A DNA stretch of 64,000 bases from Modicisalibacter tunisiensis (lineage in GTDB: Bacteria > Pseudomonadota > Gammaproteobacteria > Pseudomonadales > Halomonadaceae), in contig NZ_JAGXFD010000001.1 in the NCBI RefSeq assembly GCF_020148005.1, forward strand, positions 1,012,729-1,076,728, written 5' to 3'. The notes under the pieces are model-generated. The model worked only from the letters and a program-made list of their open reading frames with translations, was not told the origin of the DNA and searched no databases. Each line of letters starts with the position of its first letter. The stretch's first letter is position 1. The translations under genes were made by a program, and so were the position numbers. Below are positions 51,156-60,891 of the stretch, in pieces.

Positions 51156-53968
51156 CTGCGAGTTGCCAAGCCGATGCCGAACCTGCCGGAATCGGGACGA
51201 CTCTGGAGCTGGCCAGCCTGATAGCCGGCGTCGCTGGACGATCTCACGATCTGGGCAAGGCCGGGAGCTATTTCGTCGAAAAGCTGCAACATGCCGCCGC
51301 CGGCCATGACACCGAGCCGGATCCGGTTCGCCATGAGTGGGTGTCGATGAAGGCCCTGGAGAGGATGCTCCAGGGAATACCGCTTCACGAGGCGCTGGGG
51401 AAGCTGCCCCTGATCAGCCTGGCGGAAGGGCCCTCGCTCGGCGATGGCGTGCGTAGTGCCGGCGAGGGATTGCGCTATATCTGTGCGACCCACCATCGCC
51501 TGTTCGGACCGCCATGTACCTCCCGGACACAGGCCTTGACCAGGCTGGATGCCTCGAATCACGTCCGCGAGCCAGTGCCCCCGTTTACCTATCCCGTCAG
51601 CGCTGACAAGCGGCTCACCCCCTCATTTACCCGTAGGCTCGAGCAGGATTTGCGGAGGCTGCTGGCGGTTGCTGGCGAGTCGCCGGATGACGAGCCTTTC
51701 TGGTATGGACTGGTCTGGCTGTCCCGGGTGGCATTGATCCTCGCCGATCAGGGTGTCTCGGCCGATATCGTCGGTGCGGAAGATGGCGCCGGTGGACGCG
51801 AGGCCATTCCACCGAATGCGCCTGGCCTCTATGCCAATACCTGGCCGAGGCATGCCGAGATGACCGGTCGCGGCTACAACCAGCCACTGGAATGGCACTT
51901 GAGCACTGTCGCGGAGAAGGCGTCTGAGGTGGCTGGCGCCATGTGGCGGATGTCATTGCCGGCGCTTGAGCCCGGCCAGGTCGATGATCTCCTTGCGCCC
52001 GCACAGGGCCACCATGTCCGGTACTTTGGCTGGCAGGACGAGGCCGTGGAGGCCATCCGCCAGCATCGGGAAGCGTCCGCGGCCCCTCTTCTGGTGTTCA
52101 ATGTTGCCAGCACTGGCGCCGGCAAGACGGTCATGAACGTCAAGGCGGCCTGCGCCGCGGCATCGGGCCCGCTACGACTATCGTATGCACTCAACCTGCG
52201 CACATTGACCCTGCAGACGGGGGACGCCCTGGAGAGGGACCTGGGGCTGGGTCGGGAGAGCGTCGCCACGGTAATCGGTGACAAGGTTGCCGTTCGCCTG
52301 CACGAGACGGAACAGACGGCGGCTGATCCACAGGATGCCGCGCTCGATGCAGCCGGTGTCTTCGAGGACGTGCAGTTCGAGGTGGCCGGGGGCATCAGCC
52401 GGCTGCCCGACTGGCTGGCACCGGTCACCGAGAGGCGGACCGAGTGGCGGAGCATCCTGGCGAGTCCGGTCCTGGTGTCGACGGTGGACTTTCTCGTGCA
52501 GGCAGGAGAGCCGGGGCGTCAGGGTCACCATGCCGCCGCTTATCTGCGTGTGATGCACAGCGACCTGATTCTGGATGAAGTCGACAGCTACGATACGGAG
52601 AGCCTGGTCGCCATCCTGCGCCTCATCCAGGTAGCTGCTTCCCTGGGCCGCAACGTGGTCTGCTCGTCGGCGACACTGCCTCAACCCATCGCCCACGCCA
52701 TTGCCGAGGCTTATCACTCAGGGCATCGCGTCTGGTCTGCGCTGTGTGGTCAGGCGCAAGAGCATGGTGTCCTGGCCATAACGGATACCTTGCCGCCCAG
52801 CTGGATTCAGCCTGGCGCCTCTTTTCAAGAGGACTACCAGACGTTTCTCGGTGCGCTTGGTGGTCGGCGGGGCCCGGCTACTAAGCGGGCCTGCCTGCAA
52901 TCGGTGGATGACAACAGAGGAGTTGCGGGCCTGTTTGCCGCCATCGAGGCCGGCGTGGAACGGCTGCATGCGTCAAATTGCTGGTCGCATGGCGATACCG
53001 GCAAGTCGGTCTCGTTTGGTCTGGTCCGGGTCGCCAATATCCAGACGGCCAATGCGGTGGCGGAGTATCTGCAGCGCCTGCCCGACACCTTCGTGTGTCT
53101 GTACCACGCTCGGGATTTCGCGATTCAGCGGCACTCCAAGGAGCGTGCGCTGGATCGTCTACTCAATCGCAAGCGGGGCAACGAGGCCATCGAACAGGAT
53201 CCGGACGTCGGTGCCCTCTGTGCTGCCACAGAGGGCTCTTGCGTGCGCTTCGTGGTCGTCGCCACGCCGGTCGAGGAGATCGGCCGCGACCATGATTTCG
53301 ACTGGGCGGTAATCGAGCCATCGGGATCTCACTCGATCGTCCAGACCGCGGGGCGTGTCAATCGCCATCGCCGGATAGCGGTGACCGAGCCGAATGTGGC
53401 GGTTCTGCAATACAACGCCCGGGCCCTGCGCAAGGAGAGCGTGGCATTTACCCGTCCCGGTCCGGAAAGCGGCAGGGGCTTTCGCAAGTATCTCGATGCA
53501 GGGGATGCGTATCCTGATCTTGGGTATCTGCTCGACTGGGATAGGCTCGATCGGCTGACCGCCGCCATGGCCTTCGATACGGCCCACCCGCTGGTGAAGG
53601 GGGAGCAGCATCACCAGCAAGCGTTGCTGAAGGAGCCCCTGAAAGTCCTCAGGCGTGATCGCCGGTATGAAAGCATCTGGATGGGCAGTCGGTTCTACGG
53701 AAAATATCCGCTGCGCAGCAAGGAGGATGACGGTCTGGAAGAGTGGCGGGTCTTGCCAAGAGAGGGCGGCGGCAGGCGCTGGGAACGATGGGAACGGCAC
53801 GGCTTCACCTTGGCGTATACCGAACAGGGCAAGCCGCGGCTCGATATGCACGAAACCAACTGGCTGTCATGGAGCATCGAGGCGCTGTGGGAGGCATGTG
53901 ACAAGGCGGGAATCACGCCCGAGCAGGGAATGACCTTCAAGATAAGACGGTCGTCCGGCCAAGTGTAG
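51152..53968 (+). CDS. cas3: CRISPR-associated nuclease-helicase Cas3, lacking a Cas2 domain
   Basis: A 938-residue HD nuclease-helicase that degrades targets marked by the Cas8f complex. HD motifs are RSHDLGK (His32-Asp33), RHEW (His61) and THHRL (His114-His115). The helicase has STGAGKT (Lys325), LILDEVDSYD (Asp475-Asp478), CSSATLPQP and QTAGRVNRHR (from 731). I-F Cas3 is normally about 1,100 residues with an N-terminal Cas2 domain, which is absent here, and no cas1 gene flanks it. GGGGGAG precedes the ATG. It is divergent from cas8f. Confidence 0.93.
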   Translation: MTASCQADAEPAGIGTTLELASLIAGVAGRSHDLGKAGSYFVEKLQHAAAGHDTEPDPVRHEWVSMKALERMLQGIPLHEALGKLPLISLAEGPSLGDGVRSAGEGLRYICATHHRLFGPPCTSRTQALTRLDASNHVREPVPPFTYPVSADKRLTPSFTRRLEQDLRRLLAVAGESPDDEPFWYGLVWLSRVALILADQGVSADIVGAEDGAGGREAIPPNAPGLYANTWPRHAEMTGRGYNQPLEWHLSTVAEKASEVAGAMWRMSLPALEPGQVDDLLAPAQGHHVRYFGWQDEAVEAIRQHREASAAPLLVFNVASTGAGKTVMNVKAACAAASGPLRLSYALNLRTLTLQTGDALERDLGLGRESVATVIGDKVAVRLHETEQTAADPQDAALDAAGVFEDVQFEVAGGISRLPDWLAPVTERRTEWRSILASPVLVSTVDFLVQAGEPGRQGHHAAAYLRVMHSDLILDEVDSYDTESLVAILRLIQVAASLGRNVVCSSATLPQPIAHAIAEAYHSGHRVWSALCGQAQEHGVLAITDTLPPSWIQPGASFQEDYQTFLGALGGRRGPATKRACLQSVDDNRGVAGLFAAIEAGVERLHASNCWSHGDTGKSVSFGLVRVANIQTANAVAEYLQRLPDTFVCLYHARDFAIQRHSKERALDRLLNRKRGNEAIEQDPDVGALCAATEGSCVRFVVVATPVEEIGRDHDFDWAVIEPSGSHSIVQTAGRVNRHRRIAVTEPNVAVLQYNARALRKESVAFTRPGPESGRGFRKYLDAGDAYPDLGYLLDWDRLDRLTAAMAFDTAHPLVKGEQHHQQALLKEPLKVLRRDRRYESIWMGSRFYGKYPLRSKEDDGLEEWRVLPREGGGRRWERWERHGFTLAYTEQGKPRLDMHETNWLSWSIEALWEACDKAGITPEQGMTFKIRRSSGQV

Positions 53969-54093
53969 AAGCCCTTCCTGGTGTCGTTTGGCGGGGAGAA
54001 TTGCCGCACAGGACGATACCCGGTTTCGCGATAGCGTCCCAGCCTGACAGGCCAGGTCCAACCGATGGTGGCTGCAATACACATACCCGACGC

Positions 54094-54122
54094 AAAACGC
54101 CCCCGGCAGGGCCGGGGGCGTT
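54094..54122 (-). terminator. Rho-independent terminator of serA
   Basis: AACGCCCCCGGC and GCCGGGGGCGTT form a perfect stem around three bases, with TTTT following on the minus strand. It lies between the convergent cas3 and serA genes. Confidence 0.88.
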
Positions 54123-54146
54123 CAAGGACTCGCGCTGGGCGCGGGC

Positions 54147-55397
54147 TCAATCCTGGTAGTTGGTCTCGGAGTAGAGCACGCGGGTGCGCAGGGTGTGGTC
54201 GACCTGCTTGAGCGCCTCGAGGGCCTTGACGCCGTAGGCCTTGTCGACGTCGATCACCACGTAGCCGACCTTCTCGTTGGTCTGCAGGAACTGGCCGGAG
54301 ATGTTGATATCGTTCTCCGAGAGCACGCGGTTGATCTCGGACATCACGCCCGGCACGTTCTCGTGGATGTGCAGCAGGCGGTGCTTGTCCGGGTGGGCCG
54401 GCAGCGCCACCTCGGGGAAGTTGACCGAGGTGATGGTGGTGCCGTTGTCGGAGTAGGTAATCAGCTTCTCGGAGACCTCGACGCCGATGTTCTCCTGCGC
54501 CTCGAGGGTGGAGCCGCCGATGTGCGGGGTGAGGATCACGTTGGCCAGGCCGCGCAGCGGCGAGACGAACTCCTCGTCGTTGCTCTTCGGCTCGCTGGGG
54601 AAGACGTCGACCGCCGCGCCCAGCAGCTTGCCGGCCTTGATCGCCTCGGCCAGGTCCTCGATGACCACGGTGGAGCCGCGCGAGGCGTTGATGAAGATGC
54701 TGCCCGGCTTCATCAGCGCGAACTGTTCCTTGGTGATCATCCAGCGGGTCGAGGGCACGTCCGGCACGTGCAGGGTGACCACGTCGGCACGGGCCAGCAG
54801 CTCTTCCAGGCTGCCCACCTGTCGGGCGTTGCCCATCGCCAGCTTGGTGACGACGTCGTAGTAGATGACGTCCAGGCCCACCGACTCGGCGAGCACCGAG
54901 AGCTGGGCGCCGATGCTGCCGTAGCCGATGATGCCCAGGGTCTTGCCGCGGGCCTCGTGGGAATTCTTCGCCGACTTCAGCCAGCCGCCCTCGTGAGCGC
55001 GCGTGCTCTTCTCGGGAATGCCGCGCAGCAGCATGATGGTCTCGGCCAGCACCAGCTCGGCCACCGAGCGGGTGTTGGAGTAGGGCGCGTTGAACACCGG
55101 GATGCCGCGGGCCAGTGCGGCGTTCAGGTCGACCTGGTTGGTGCCGATGCAGAAGCAGCCCACCGCGGTGAGCTTCTCGGCGGCGGCGAAGACCCGCTCG
55201 TTGAGCTGAGTCCGCGAGCGAATGCCGATGAAGTGCACGTCGCGGATCTTCTCGATCAGCGTCTCTTCATCCAGCGAGGTGGAGAGGTGCTCGATGTTGG
55301 TGTAACCGGCGTTCAGGAAGTTATCCACCGCGGACTGGTGAATGCCCTCGAGCAGCAGGATCTTGATCTTGCTCTTGTCCAGGGACGTCTTGGCCAT
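54147..55397 (-). CDS. serA: D-3-phosphoglycerate dehydrogenase
   Basis: A 416-residue enzyme of serine synthesis oxidising 3-phosphoglycerate. It has the substrate-binding GIRSRTQL and GCFCIGTNQVDL, Rossmann motif LGIIGYGSIGAQL, NASRGSTV and the catalytic TPHIGGSTLEAQ. The C-terminal ACT domain (HENVPGVMSEINRVLSENDINI to the end) binds serine for feedback inhibition. It is the E. coli-type length. The ATG is preceded by AAAGGG; a much longer open frame upstream is antisense to xseB and was rejected. Confidence 0.96.
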   Translation of the reverse strand: MAKTSLDKSKIKILLLEGIHQSAVDNFLNAGYTNIEHLSTSLDEETLIEKIRDVHFIGIRSRTQLNERVFAAAEKLTAVGCFCIGTNQVDLNAALARGIPVFNAPYSNTRSVAELVLAETIMLLRGIPEKSTRAHEGGWLKSAKNSHEARGKTLGIIGYGSIGAQLSVLAESVGLDVIYYDVVTKLAMGNARQVGSLEELLARADVVTLHVPDVPSTRWMITKEQFALMKPGSIFINASRGSTVVIEDLAEAIKAGKLLGAAVDVFPSEPKSNDEEFVSPLRGLANVILTPHIGGSTLEAQENIGVEVSEKLITYSDNGTTITSVNFPEVALPAHPDKHRLLHIHENVPGVMSEINRVLSENDINISGQFLQTNEKVGYVVIDVDKAYGVKALEALKQVDHTLRTRVLYSETNYQD

Positions 55398-55728
55398 TGT
55401 CGATTCAACCCTTTCGTCGACTGACGACGCGAATTGGCGTCGGGAATGTGGAGTCTGTTGGCGGCGTTTCGAGCGGCAACGGCCCGTGGCGGGTACGAAA
55501 AGGTGAGGGCCGAGCCAGGCATGGGACAGCGCAACAGGGGGCACATGGTACCACACCGGCCTGTCGCCGGAATGAAAACGCTGCGTGTCCGGCATGAGCG
55601 AAATCGAAGTGGTGCCGGCGTGGCCGGGGCAGACGCACCCCGGGGATGAGCGTGTATACTGTGCGCCCAGACCCTGATACTGCGGCGCCGCCTGGCCGGG
55701 CGGCCCGTGTCGATGAGCGAGACGCGTC

Positions 55729-56019
55729 ATGGCAGACCAGGAAAGCGCAGCGCCCGGCGCTGACGAGGCAACCCCCGACGACTTTGCCGGCACCCTCGAC
55801 CGGCTCGAGCAGCTGGTGGCCCGGCTGGAAGCGGGCGAGCTGTCGCTGGAGGCGTCGCTGGCCGCCTTCGAGCAGGGCGTGCGCCTGACGCGCGAGGCCC
55901 AGCAGCGTCTCGACGCCGCCGAGCTGCAGGTGCGTGCCCTGGTGGAACAGCCCGACGGCACCCTCGAGGACGCGCCCTTCGGCCCCGACGCCTCGCCGGA
56001 GGATGACCATGCTCGCTGA
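55729..56019 (+). CDS. xseB: Exodeoxyribonuclease VII small subunit
   Basis: A 96-residue protein with the XseB core FAGTLDRLEQLVARLEAGELSLEASLAAFEQGVRLTREAQQRL-like helical hairpin and a terminal EDHA tail. It pairs with XseA to degrade single-stranded DNA. It overlaps ispA by 11 bases; the xseB-ispA-dxs order is the widespread gammaproteobacterial one. Confidence 0.95.
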   Translation: MADQESAAPGADEATPDDFAGTLDRLEQLVARLEAGELSLEASLAAFEQGVRLTREAQQRLDAAELQVRALVEQPDGTLEDAPFGPDASPEDDHAR

Positions 56020-56899
56020 CGCACCGGAGGGGACGCGGCGCCTGGATGCCGATCGCGAGCGCATCAATGCGCGCCTGGAGGCACTGTTCGCGGACCGCGT
56101 CGCCCCGGCCGAGCGGCTCGACGCGGCGATGCGCCATGGCGTGATCGGCAACGGCAAGCGGCTGCGCGCGATCCTGGTGTATGCCACCGGGCGCGTGCTG
56201 GGCGCCGACCCGGACGCCCTCGACCCGGCGGCGCTGGCCATCGAGCTGGTCCACGCCTATTCGCTGGTCCACGACGACCTGCCGGCGATGGACGACGACG
56301 ACCTGCGGCGCGGCCAGCCCACCGTGCACAAGGCGTTCGACGAGGCCAGCGCGATCCTCGCCGGCGACGCCCTGCAGACGCTGGCCTTCGAGGTGCTGGC
56401 CGAGGCCGCGCATCCCCGCACGGCGGCACTGGTGGGCACCCTGGCCCGGGCCGCCGGCCGCGCCGGCATGGCCGGCGGGCAGGCGCTGGATCTCTATGCC
56501 GTCGGTCACCGGCTGGATGCCGAGGCGCTGGCGACCATGCACCGCTACAAGACCGGCGCGCTGATTCGCGCGGCGGTGCGCATGGGCGGGCTCGTGGCGG
56601 TGCCCGAGGCCGATCCGCGGCTGGCGGCGCTGGATCGCTACGCGGCGGCGGTCGGCCTGGCCTTCCAGATCCAGGACGACATCCTCGATGTGGTCGGTGA
56701 CACCGGCACCCTGGGCAAGGCCGCGGGCGCCGATGCGGCCCGCGACAAGCCGACCTACCCGGCGCTGCTGGGCCTCGACGGCGCCCGCGCCCGCGCCGAT
56801 GCCCTGCGCGACGAGGCGCTGGCGGCGCTGGCGGTGCTCGGCGAGGCCGGCGAGCCGCTGGCGGATCTGGCCCGCTACATGATCGAGCGCGACTACTGA
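56009..56899 (+). CDS. ispA: Farnesyl diphosphate synthase
   Basis: A 296-residue trans-prenyltransferase joining DMAPP/GPP with IPP. It has [15 protein letters not shown], the first Asp-rich motif [23 protein letters not shown], and the second [13 protein letters not shown], plus [10 protein letters not shown]. The ATG at 56009 has GGAGG six bases upstream; the ATG two codons earlier is too close to it. Transcribed with xseB and dxs. Confidence 0.96.
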   Translation: MLADAPEGTRRLDADRERINARLEALFADRVAPAERLDAAMRHGVIGNGKRLRAILVYATGRVLGADPDALDPAALAIELVHAYSLVHDDLPAMDDDDLRRGQPTVHKAFDEASAILAGDALQTLAFEVLAEAAHPRTAALVGTLARAAGRAGMAGGQALDLYAVGHRLDAEALATMHRYKTGALIRAAVRMGGLVAVPEADPRLAALDRYAAAVGLAFQIQDDILDVVGDTGTLGKAAGADAARDKPTYPALLGLDGARARADALRDEALAALAVLGEAGEPLADLARYMIERDY

Positions 56900-57033
56900 G
56901 CCAGCATGGTATCGATGACGACTCCACCGAACCGCCGAGACCCGCGCCGTTCAGCCTCCCTCAAGGTGTCCGGGCGACCCGGGGTTGTGGGTCTGCCCAT
57001 CGAGCCGTGCCTCAACCGACAGAAGACAAGCCC

Positions 57034-58974
57034 ATGAAGCTGTTCGACGAGATTCCGGTCGAGCGCCCGGCCACGCCGCTGCTCGACACCATCGACACGC
57101 CCGCCGACCTGCGCGAGCTGCGCCATTCGCAGCTTTCGCAGCTGGCCGACGAGCTGCGGGCCTTCCTGCTCTACAGCGTGGGCTGCACCGGCGGCCACTT
57201 CGGTGCCGGTCTGGGCGTGGTCGAGCTGACCATCGCCCTCCACCACTGCCTGGAAACGCCCCACGACCGGCTGGTGTGGGACGTCGGCCATCAGGCCTAT
57301 CCGCACAAGATCCTCACCGGCCGCCGCGAGCGGATGGCGACCATCCGCCAGCTGCACGGCCTGGCGGCGTTCCCCAAGCGTGACGAGTCGGACTACGACA
57401 CCTTCGGCGTCGGCCACTCCAGCACCTCGATCAGCGCCGCCCTGGGCATGGCGCTGGCCGCCCGCACGAAAGGCGAGCAGCGCCGCGTGTGCGCGGTGAT
57501 CGGCGACGGCGCGCTGTCGGCGGGCATGGCCTTCGAGGCGCTGGCCCATGCCGGGCACGTCGATGCCAACCTGCTGGTGGTGCTCAACGACAACGAGATG
57601 TCGATCTCCGAGAACGTCGGCGGCATGGCCAGCTACCTGGCGCAGATCTTCGCCAGCAAGACCTACCTCAATGTCCGCGAGGGCGGCAAGAAGGTGCTCT
57701 CGCGGCTGCCCGGCGCGCTGGAGCTGGCGCGGCGCACCGAGGAGCACATGAAGGGCATGGTCAGCCCGGCGACGCTGTTCGAGGAGATGGGCTTCAACTA
57801 CATCGGCCCCATCGACGGCCACGACCTGACCACCCTGGTGAACACGCTGGGCAACCTGCGTGATCTCGACGGCCCGCAGTTCCTGCATATCAAGACCCGC
57901 AAGGGCAAGGGCTTCCGGCCGGCGGAGGCCGACCCGATCGGCTATCACGCCATCACCAAGCTGGAGAGGGAGCCCGCGCCGCCGCCCAGGGTCGAGACCC
58001 AGGCGCCCGAGAGCCAGGGCGCCGAGCTCCCGGCCGCCAAGCCGCGCAAGTACTGCAACGTGTTCGGCGACTGGCTGTGCGACATGGCCGCCGCCGACGA
58101 GCGGCTCATCGGCATCACCCCGGCGATGCGCGAGGGCTCCGATCTGGTGCGCTTCTCGCAGGAATACCCCGGGCGCTACTACGATGTGGCGATCGCCGAG
58201 CAGCACGCCGTGACCCTCGCCGCGGGCATGGCCTGCGAGGCCATGAAGCCGGTGGTGGCGATCTATTCCACCTTCCTGCAGCGTGGCTACGACCAGCTGA
58301 TCCACGATGTCGCGGTGCAGAAGCTCGACGTCACCTTCGCCATCGACCGCGCCGGCCTGGTCGGCGAGGACGGCCCCACCCACCACGGCGCGCTGGATCT
58401 CTCCTACCTGCGCTGCGTGCCGGAGCTGGTGGTCATGGCGCCGGCCGACGAGGCCGAGTGCCGGGCCATGCTCAGCGCCGCCTATCACCACCCCGGACCG
58501 GCGGCGGTGCGCTATCCGCGCGGCAAGGGGCCGGGCACGCCGATTCCCGAGCACCTCGAGCCGCTGCCGATCGGCCGTGCCGAGCTGCGCCGCGAGGGTG
58601 CCGGCGACATCGCCCTGCTGGCCTTCGGCAGCCTCAACGGCCCCGCCGGCGAGGTCGCCGAGCGGCTCGACGCCACGCACCTCAACATGCGCACGGTCAA
58701 GCCGCTCGACCGCGAGGCGGTGCTGGCCGCGGCGCGCGGGCACCGGCTGCTCGTCACCCTGGAGGAGAACGCGGTGGCCGGCGGCGCCGGCAGCGGCGTC
58801 AACGAACTGCTGGCCGAGGCGGACGAGCGCGTGGCGGTGCTCAACCTGGGGCTGCCCGACGCCTTCATCGAGCACGGCAAGCCGGCCGAACTGCTCGCCG
58901 ACTGCGGGCTCGACGCCGACGGCATCGAGGCGGCGATTCGCCGGCGTCTCGCGGCCCGACCTTCCGACGACTGA
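57034..58974 (+). CDS. dxs: 1-deoxy-D-xylulose-5-phosphate synthase
   Basis: A 646-residue ThDP enzyme that begins the MEP isoprenoid pathway from pyruvate and glyceraldehyde 3-phosphate. It has [39 protein letters not shown], the ThDP motif [34 protein letters not shown], and the transketolase pyrimidine domain [18 protein letters not shown] with [26 protein letters not shown] start 27 bases upstream is possible; the ATG is preferred. It feeds ispA, two positions upstream. Confidence 0.96.
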   Translation: MKLFDEIPVERPATPLLDTIDTPADLRELRHSQLSQLADELRAFLLYSVGCTGGHFGAGLGVVELTIALHHCLETPHDRLVWDVGHQAYPHKILTGRRERMATIRQLHGLAAFPKRDESDYDTFGVGHSSTSISAALGMALAARTKGEQRRVCAVIGDGALSAGMAFEALAHAGHVDANLLVVLNDNEMSISENVGGMASYLAQIFASKTYLNVREGGKKVLSRLPGALELARRTEEHMKGMVSPATLFEEMGFNYIGPIDGHDLTTLVNTLGNLRDLDGPQFLHIKTRKGKGFRPAEADPIGYHAITKLEREPAPPPRVETQAPESQGAELPAAKPRKYCNVFGDWLCDMAAADERLIGITPAMREGSDLVRFSQEYPGRYYDVAIAEQHAVTLAAGMACEAMKPVVAIYSTFLQRGYDQLIHDVAVQKLDVTFAIDRAGLVGEDGPTHHGALDLSYLRCVPELVVMAPADEAECRAMLSAAYHHPGPAAVRYPRGKGPGTPIPEHLEPLPIGRAELRREGAGDIALLAFGSLNGPAGEVAERLDATHLNMRTVKPLDREAVLAAARGHRLLVTLEENAVAGGAGSGVNELLAEADERVAVLNLGLPDAFIEHGKPAELLADCGLDADGIEAAIRRRLAARPSDD

Positions 58975-58986
58975 CACGAGGATCGC

Positions 58987-59766
58987 ATGCTGACCGTAAT
59001 ACTGATCGGTGCGTTGCTGGGCCTGTGGATCGGCGGCCCCCTGGGCCTGCTGATCGGCGGGGGGATCGGCTACTGGATCGCGCGGCGCTGGCGGCGCAGC
59101 GCGCTGGGCCGCCTGGCGAGTGCCCGGGCGCAGTTTCTCGAATCGACCTTCGCGGTGATGGGCTGCCTGTGCAAGGCCGACGGCCGTGTCTCGGAGGACG
59201 AGCTGGAAGCCTCGCGGCGCATCTGGGATCAGCTGCGGCTCGACGAGGGCCAGCGCGCCCGCGCGCGGGCCGACTTCAACCGCGGCAAGGCGGCGGACTT
59301 CGACCTGGACGCCGAGCTGGCGCGGCTGCGCCCGATCGTCGGCCAGCAGAGCGCCCTGCGCCAGGTGTTCCTGCAGATCCAGCTCGCCGCGATCGCCGCC
59401 GACGGGCGGCTCGATCCCGCCGAGCACGAGATGCTGGTGCGCGTGGCCCGCGGGCTGGGCTGCAGCGAGAGCGAGGTCGCCCAGATCGAGGCCATGCTGC
59501 GCGGCGCGACCGCCGGTGACGCGGGGCAGGGCGGGGCGCCCTCCGCGCAGGCGCTGGAGGACGCCTACCGGGTGCTGGGCGTCGAGCCCGGGGCCAGCGA
59601 CAGCGAGATCAAGCGTGCCTATCGCAAGCTGATGAGCGAGAACCATCCCGACAAGCTGGCCGCCAAGGGCCTGCCCGAAAGCATGCGCGAGATGGCCGAG
59701 AAGCGCACCCGCGAGATCACCCACGCCTATGACCTGATCAAGCAGGCCCGCGCCGAAGCGGCCTGA
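58987..59766 (+). CDS. djlA: DjlA-like membrane-anchored J-domain co-chaperone
   Basis: A 259-residue protein. Glycine-rich hydrophobic segments at residues 3-32 form a DjlA-type N-terminal anchor. Residues 50-165 form a TerB-like helical domain (FAVMGCLCKADGRVSEDELEAS, LAAIAADGRLDPAEHEML). Residues 185-259 form a J domain, AYRVLGVEPGASDSEIKRAYRKL with the HPD motif in ENHPDKL. It would stimulate DnaK at the inner membrane. It follows dxs by 12 bases. Confidence 0.9.
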   Translation: MLTVILIGALLGLWIGGPLGLLIGGGIGYWIARRWRRSALGRLASARAQFLESTFAVMGCLCKADGRVSEDELEASRRIWDQLRLDEGQRARARADFNRGKAADFDLDAELARLRPIVGQQSALRQVFLQIQLAAIAADGRLDPAEHEMLVRVARGLGCSESEVAQIEAMLRGATAGDAGQGGAPSAQALEDAYRVLGVEPGASDSEIKRAYRKLMSENHPDKLAAKGLPESMREMAEKRTREITHAYDLIKQARAEAA

Positions 59767-60357
59767 TCACGCCTTCCCGGACGCGCCCTCCCTGAGCGGG
59801 CCCGCCGCGAACGCGGACCCGGCGGAGAGAGCGCCGGGGCCGTCTTGCCGGGCATCGCGCAGGGCCCGGGCCCACCATTGCAAACGGGGGATCAGCCGCG
59901 CCAGCCGCCGATCCTCGCCCAGCGGCGCATAGAGCTTGCCGCGTGCCCCCAGCCGCTCCCAGGCATCGATGAAATCCACGTTCTCGCCCAGCGGAATCGC
60001 CTGACGGTCGACGAGCCACGGGCGCAGCCGCTCGATGGCCGCGCGGCCGCCGTTCCTGCCGCCGTAGGTGAGAAAGCCCACCGGCCGGGCATGCCAGGCC
60101 TCGGCGGGAGTGGCGAACAGCGCTGCCAGGTCGGCGGTGCCGGTCACCGGCTGATCCGGCAGGATGACCAGGAAGGCATCGGTCCGGTGCAGCCGGCGGT
60201 TGGCGTCGGCCTCCCACGGCGCCGGGAGGACGAACTCGGCGACCAGGTCGGCGTGCCCGGCCAGCCGACGCTGTGCCCAGTCGGCGACGCGACGCGAGAA
60301 GCGCCGGTGACAGGTGCTGCCCGGGAGCAGGGCCAGGGAGAGCGGCGGTGCGGTCAT
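59767..60357 (-). CDS. Probable NADPH-dependent FMN reductase-like flavoprotein
   Basis: A 196-residue protein with a flavodoxin-like fold suggested by LALLPGST at the N-terminus, DAFLVILPD and RPVGFLTYGGRNGGR, the usual flavin-binding loop of FMN reductases. The family match is moderate, because the first phosphate loop is atypical. GGAGC precedes the ATG. It is divergent from soxR, with a SoxR-type promoter of 19-base spacing directly upstream, so it is likely a SoxR-activated redox enzyme. Confidence 0.65.
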   Translation of the reverse strand: MTAPPLSLALLPGSTCHRRFSRRVADWAQRRLAGHADLVAEFVLPAPWEADANRRLHRTDAFLVILPDQPVTGTADLAALFATPAEAWHARPVGFLTYGGRNGGRAAIERLRPWLVDRQAIPLGENVDFIDAWERLGARGKLYAPLGEDRRLARLIPRLQWWARALRDARQDGPGALSAGSAFAAGPLREGASGKA

Positions 60358-60393
60358 GACGTGGCTCCTTTGACGGTAACGGGGTCATGACGC

Positions 60394-60424
60394 ACTCTAG
60401 AAGCTCAAGTTAACTTGAGGTCAA
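60394..60424 (-). promoter_or_regulatory. SoxR-dependent promoter with SoxR box
   Basis: On the minus strand TTGACC (60424-60419) and TAGAGT (60399-60394) are separated by 19 bases, the long spacing of MerR-family promoters. The spacer holds CTCAAGTTAACTTGAG (60404-60419), a perfect palindrome with the same core as the E. coli soxS SoxR site. Confidence 0.88.
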
Positions 60425-60428
60425 GGCC

Positions 60429-60884
60429 ATGGCACGACGGGTCGATCCGCACAAGCAGGCGCTGTCGGTCGGGGACGTGGCGGCGCGCAGCGGGGTGGCG
60501 GTGTCCACGCTGCATTTCTACGAGGAAAAGGGGCTGATTCACGCCTGGCGCAACGCCGCCAACCAGCGGCGCTATTCGCGCGATGTGCTGCGTCGGGTGG
60601 CGGTCATCAGGATCGCCCAGCGTACCGGGGTGCCGCTGGCCGAGATCGGTGCGGCCCTGAACACGCTGCCCACCGGGCGCACGCCCACCGCCGAGGACTG
60701 GCACCATCTGTCGGCCGGGTGGCGCGACGCGCTGCAGGCGCGCATCGACGCCCTGGTCAGGCTGCGCGACCAGCTGGATGGCTGCATCGGCTGCGGCTGC
60801 CTGTCGCTGGCGTGCTGCCCGCTGCGCAACCCCGAGGACGTGCTGGGCGAGACGGACTCGGGGGCGTGCCGCCTGGCGCCCTGA
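60429..60884 (+). CDS. soxR: Redox-sensitive transcriptional activator SoxR
   Basis: A 151-residue MerR-family activator. Helix-turn-helix [26 protein letters not shown] is followed by a coiled coil and the [2Fe-2S] ligands Cys119, Cys122, Cys124 and Cys130 in CIGCGC...CC, at the same numbering as E. coli SoxR. It senses redox-cycling compounds. It is divergent from the FMN-reductase-like gene, its likely target, and its own start overlaps the same operator region. Confidence 0.95.
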   Translation: MARRVDPHKQALSVGDVAARSGVAVSTLHFYEEKGLIHAWRNAANQRRYSRDVLRRVAVIRIAQRTGVPLAEIGAALNTLPTGRTPTAEDWHHLSAGWRDALQARIDALVRLRDQLDGCIGCGCLSLACCPLRNPEDVLGETDSGACRLAP

Positions 60885-60891
60885 CCGATGC

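Noticed and set aside
50928-51200. Cas2 domain upstream of or fused to Cas3
   Set aside because: None of the three plus-strand frames shows a Cas2 ferredoxin-like pattern; Cas3 starts at its HD motif.
43360-54146. Tn7-like CRISPR-associated transposon
   Set aside because: Cas3 is present, Cas8f and Cas5f are separate, and there are no tnsABC or tniQ genes or terminal repeats.
55405-56241. Upstream minus-strand extension of serA
   Set aside because: It is antisense to xseB and ispA. Family length and the ATG at 55397 define serA.
56893-59724. 943-codon minus-strand open frame
   Set aside because: It is antisense to dxs and the djlA-like gene. It arises from GC-rich codon use and has no recognisable domain.
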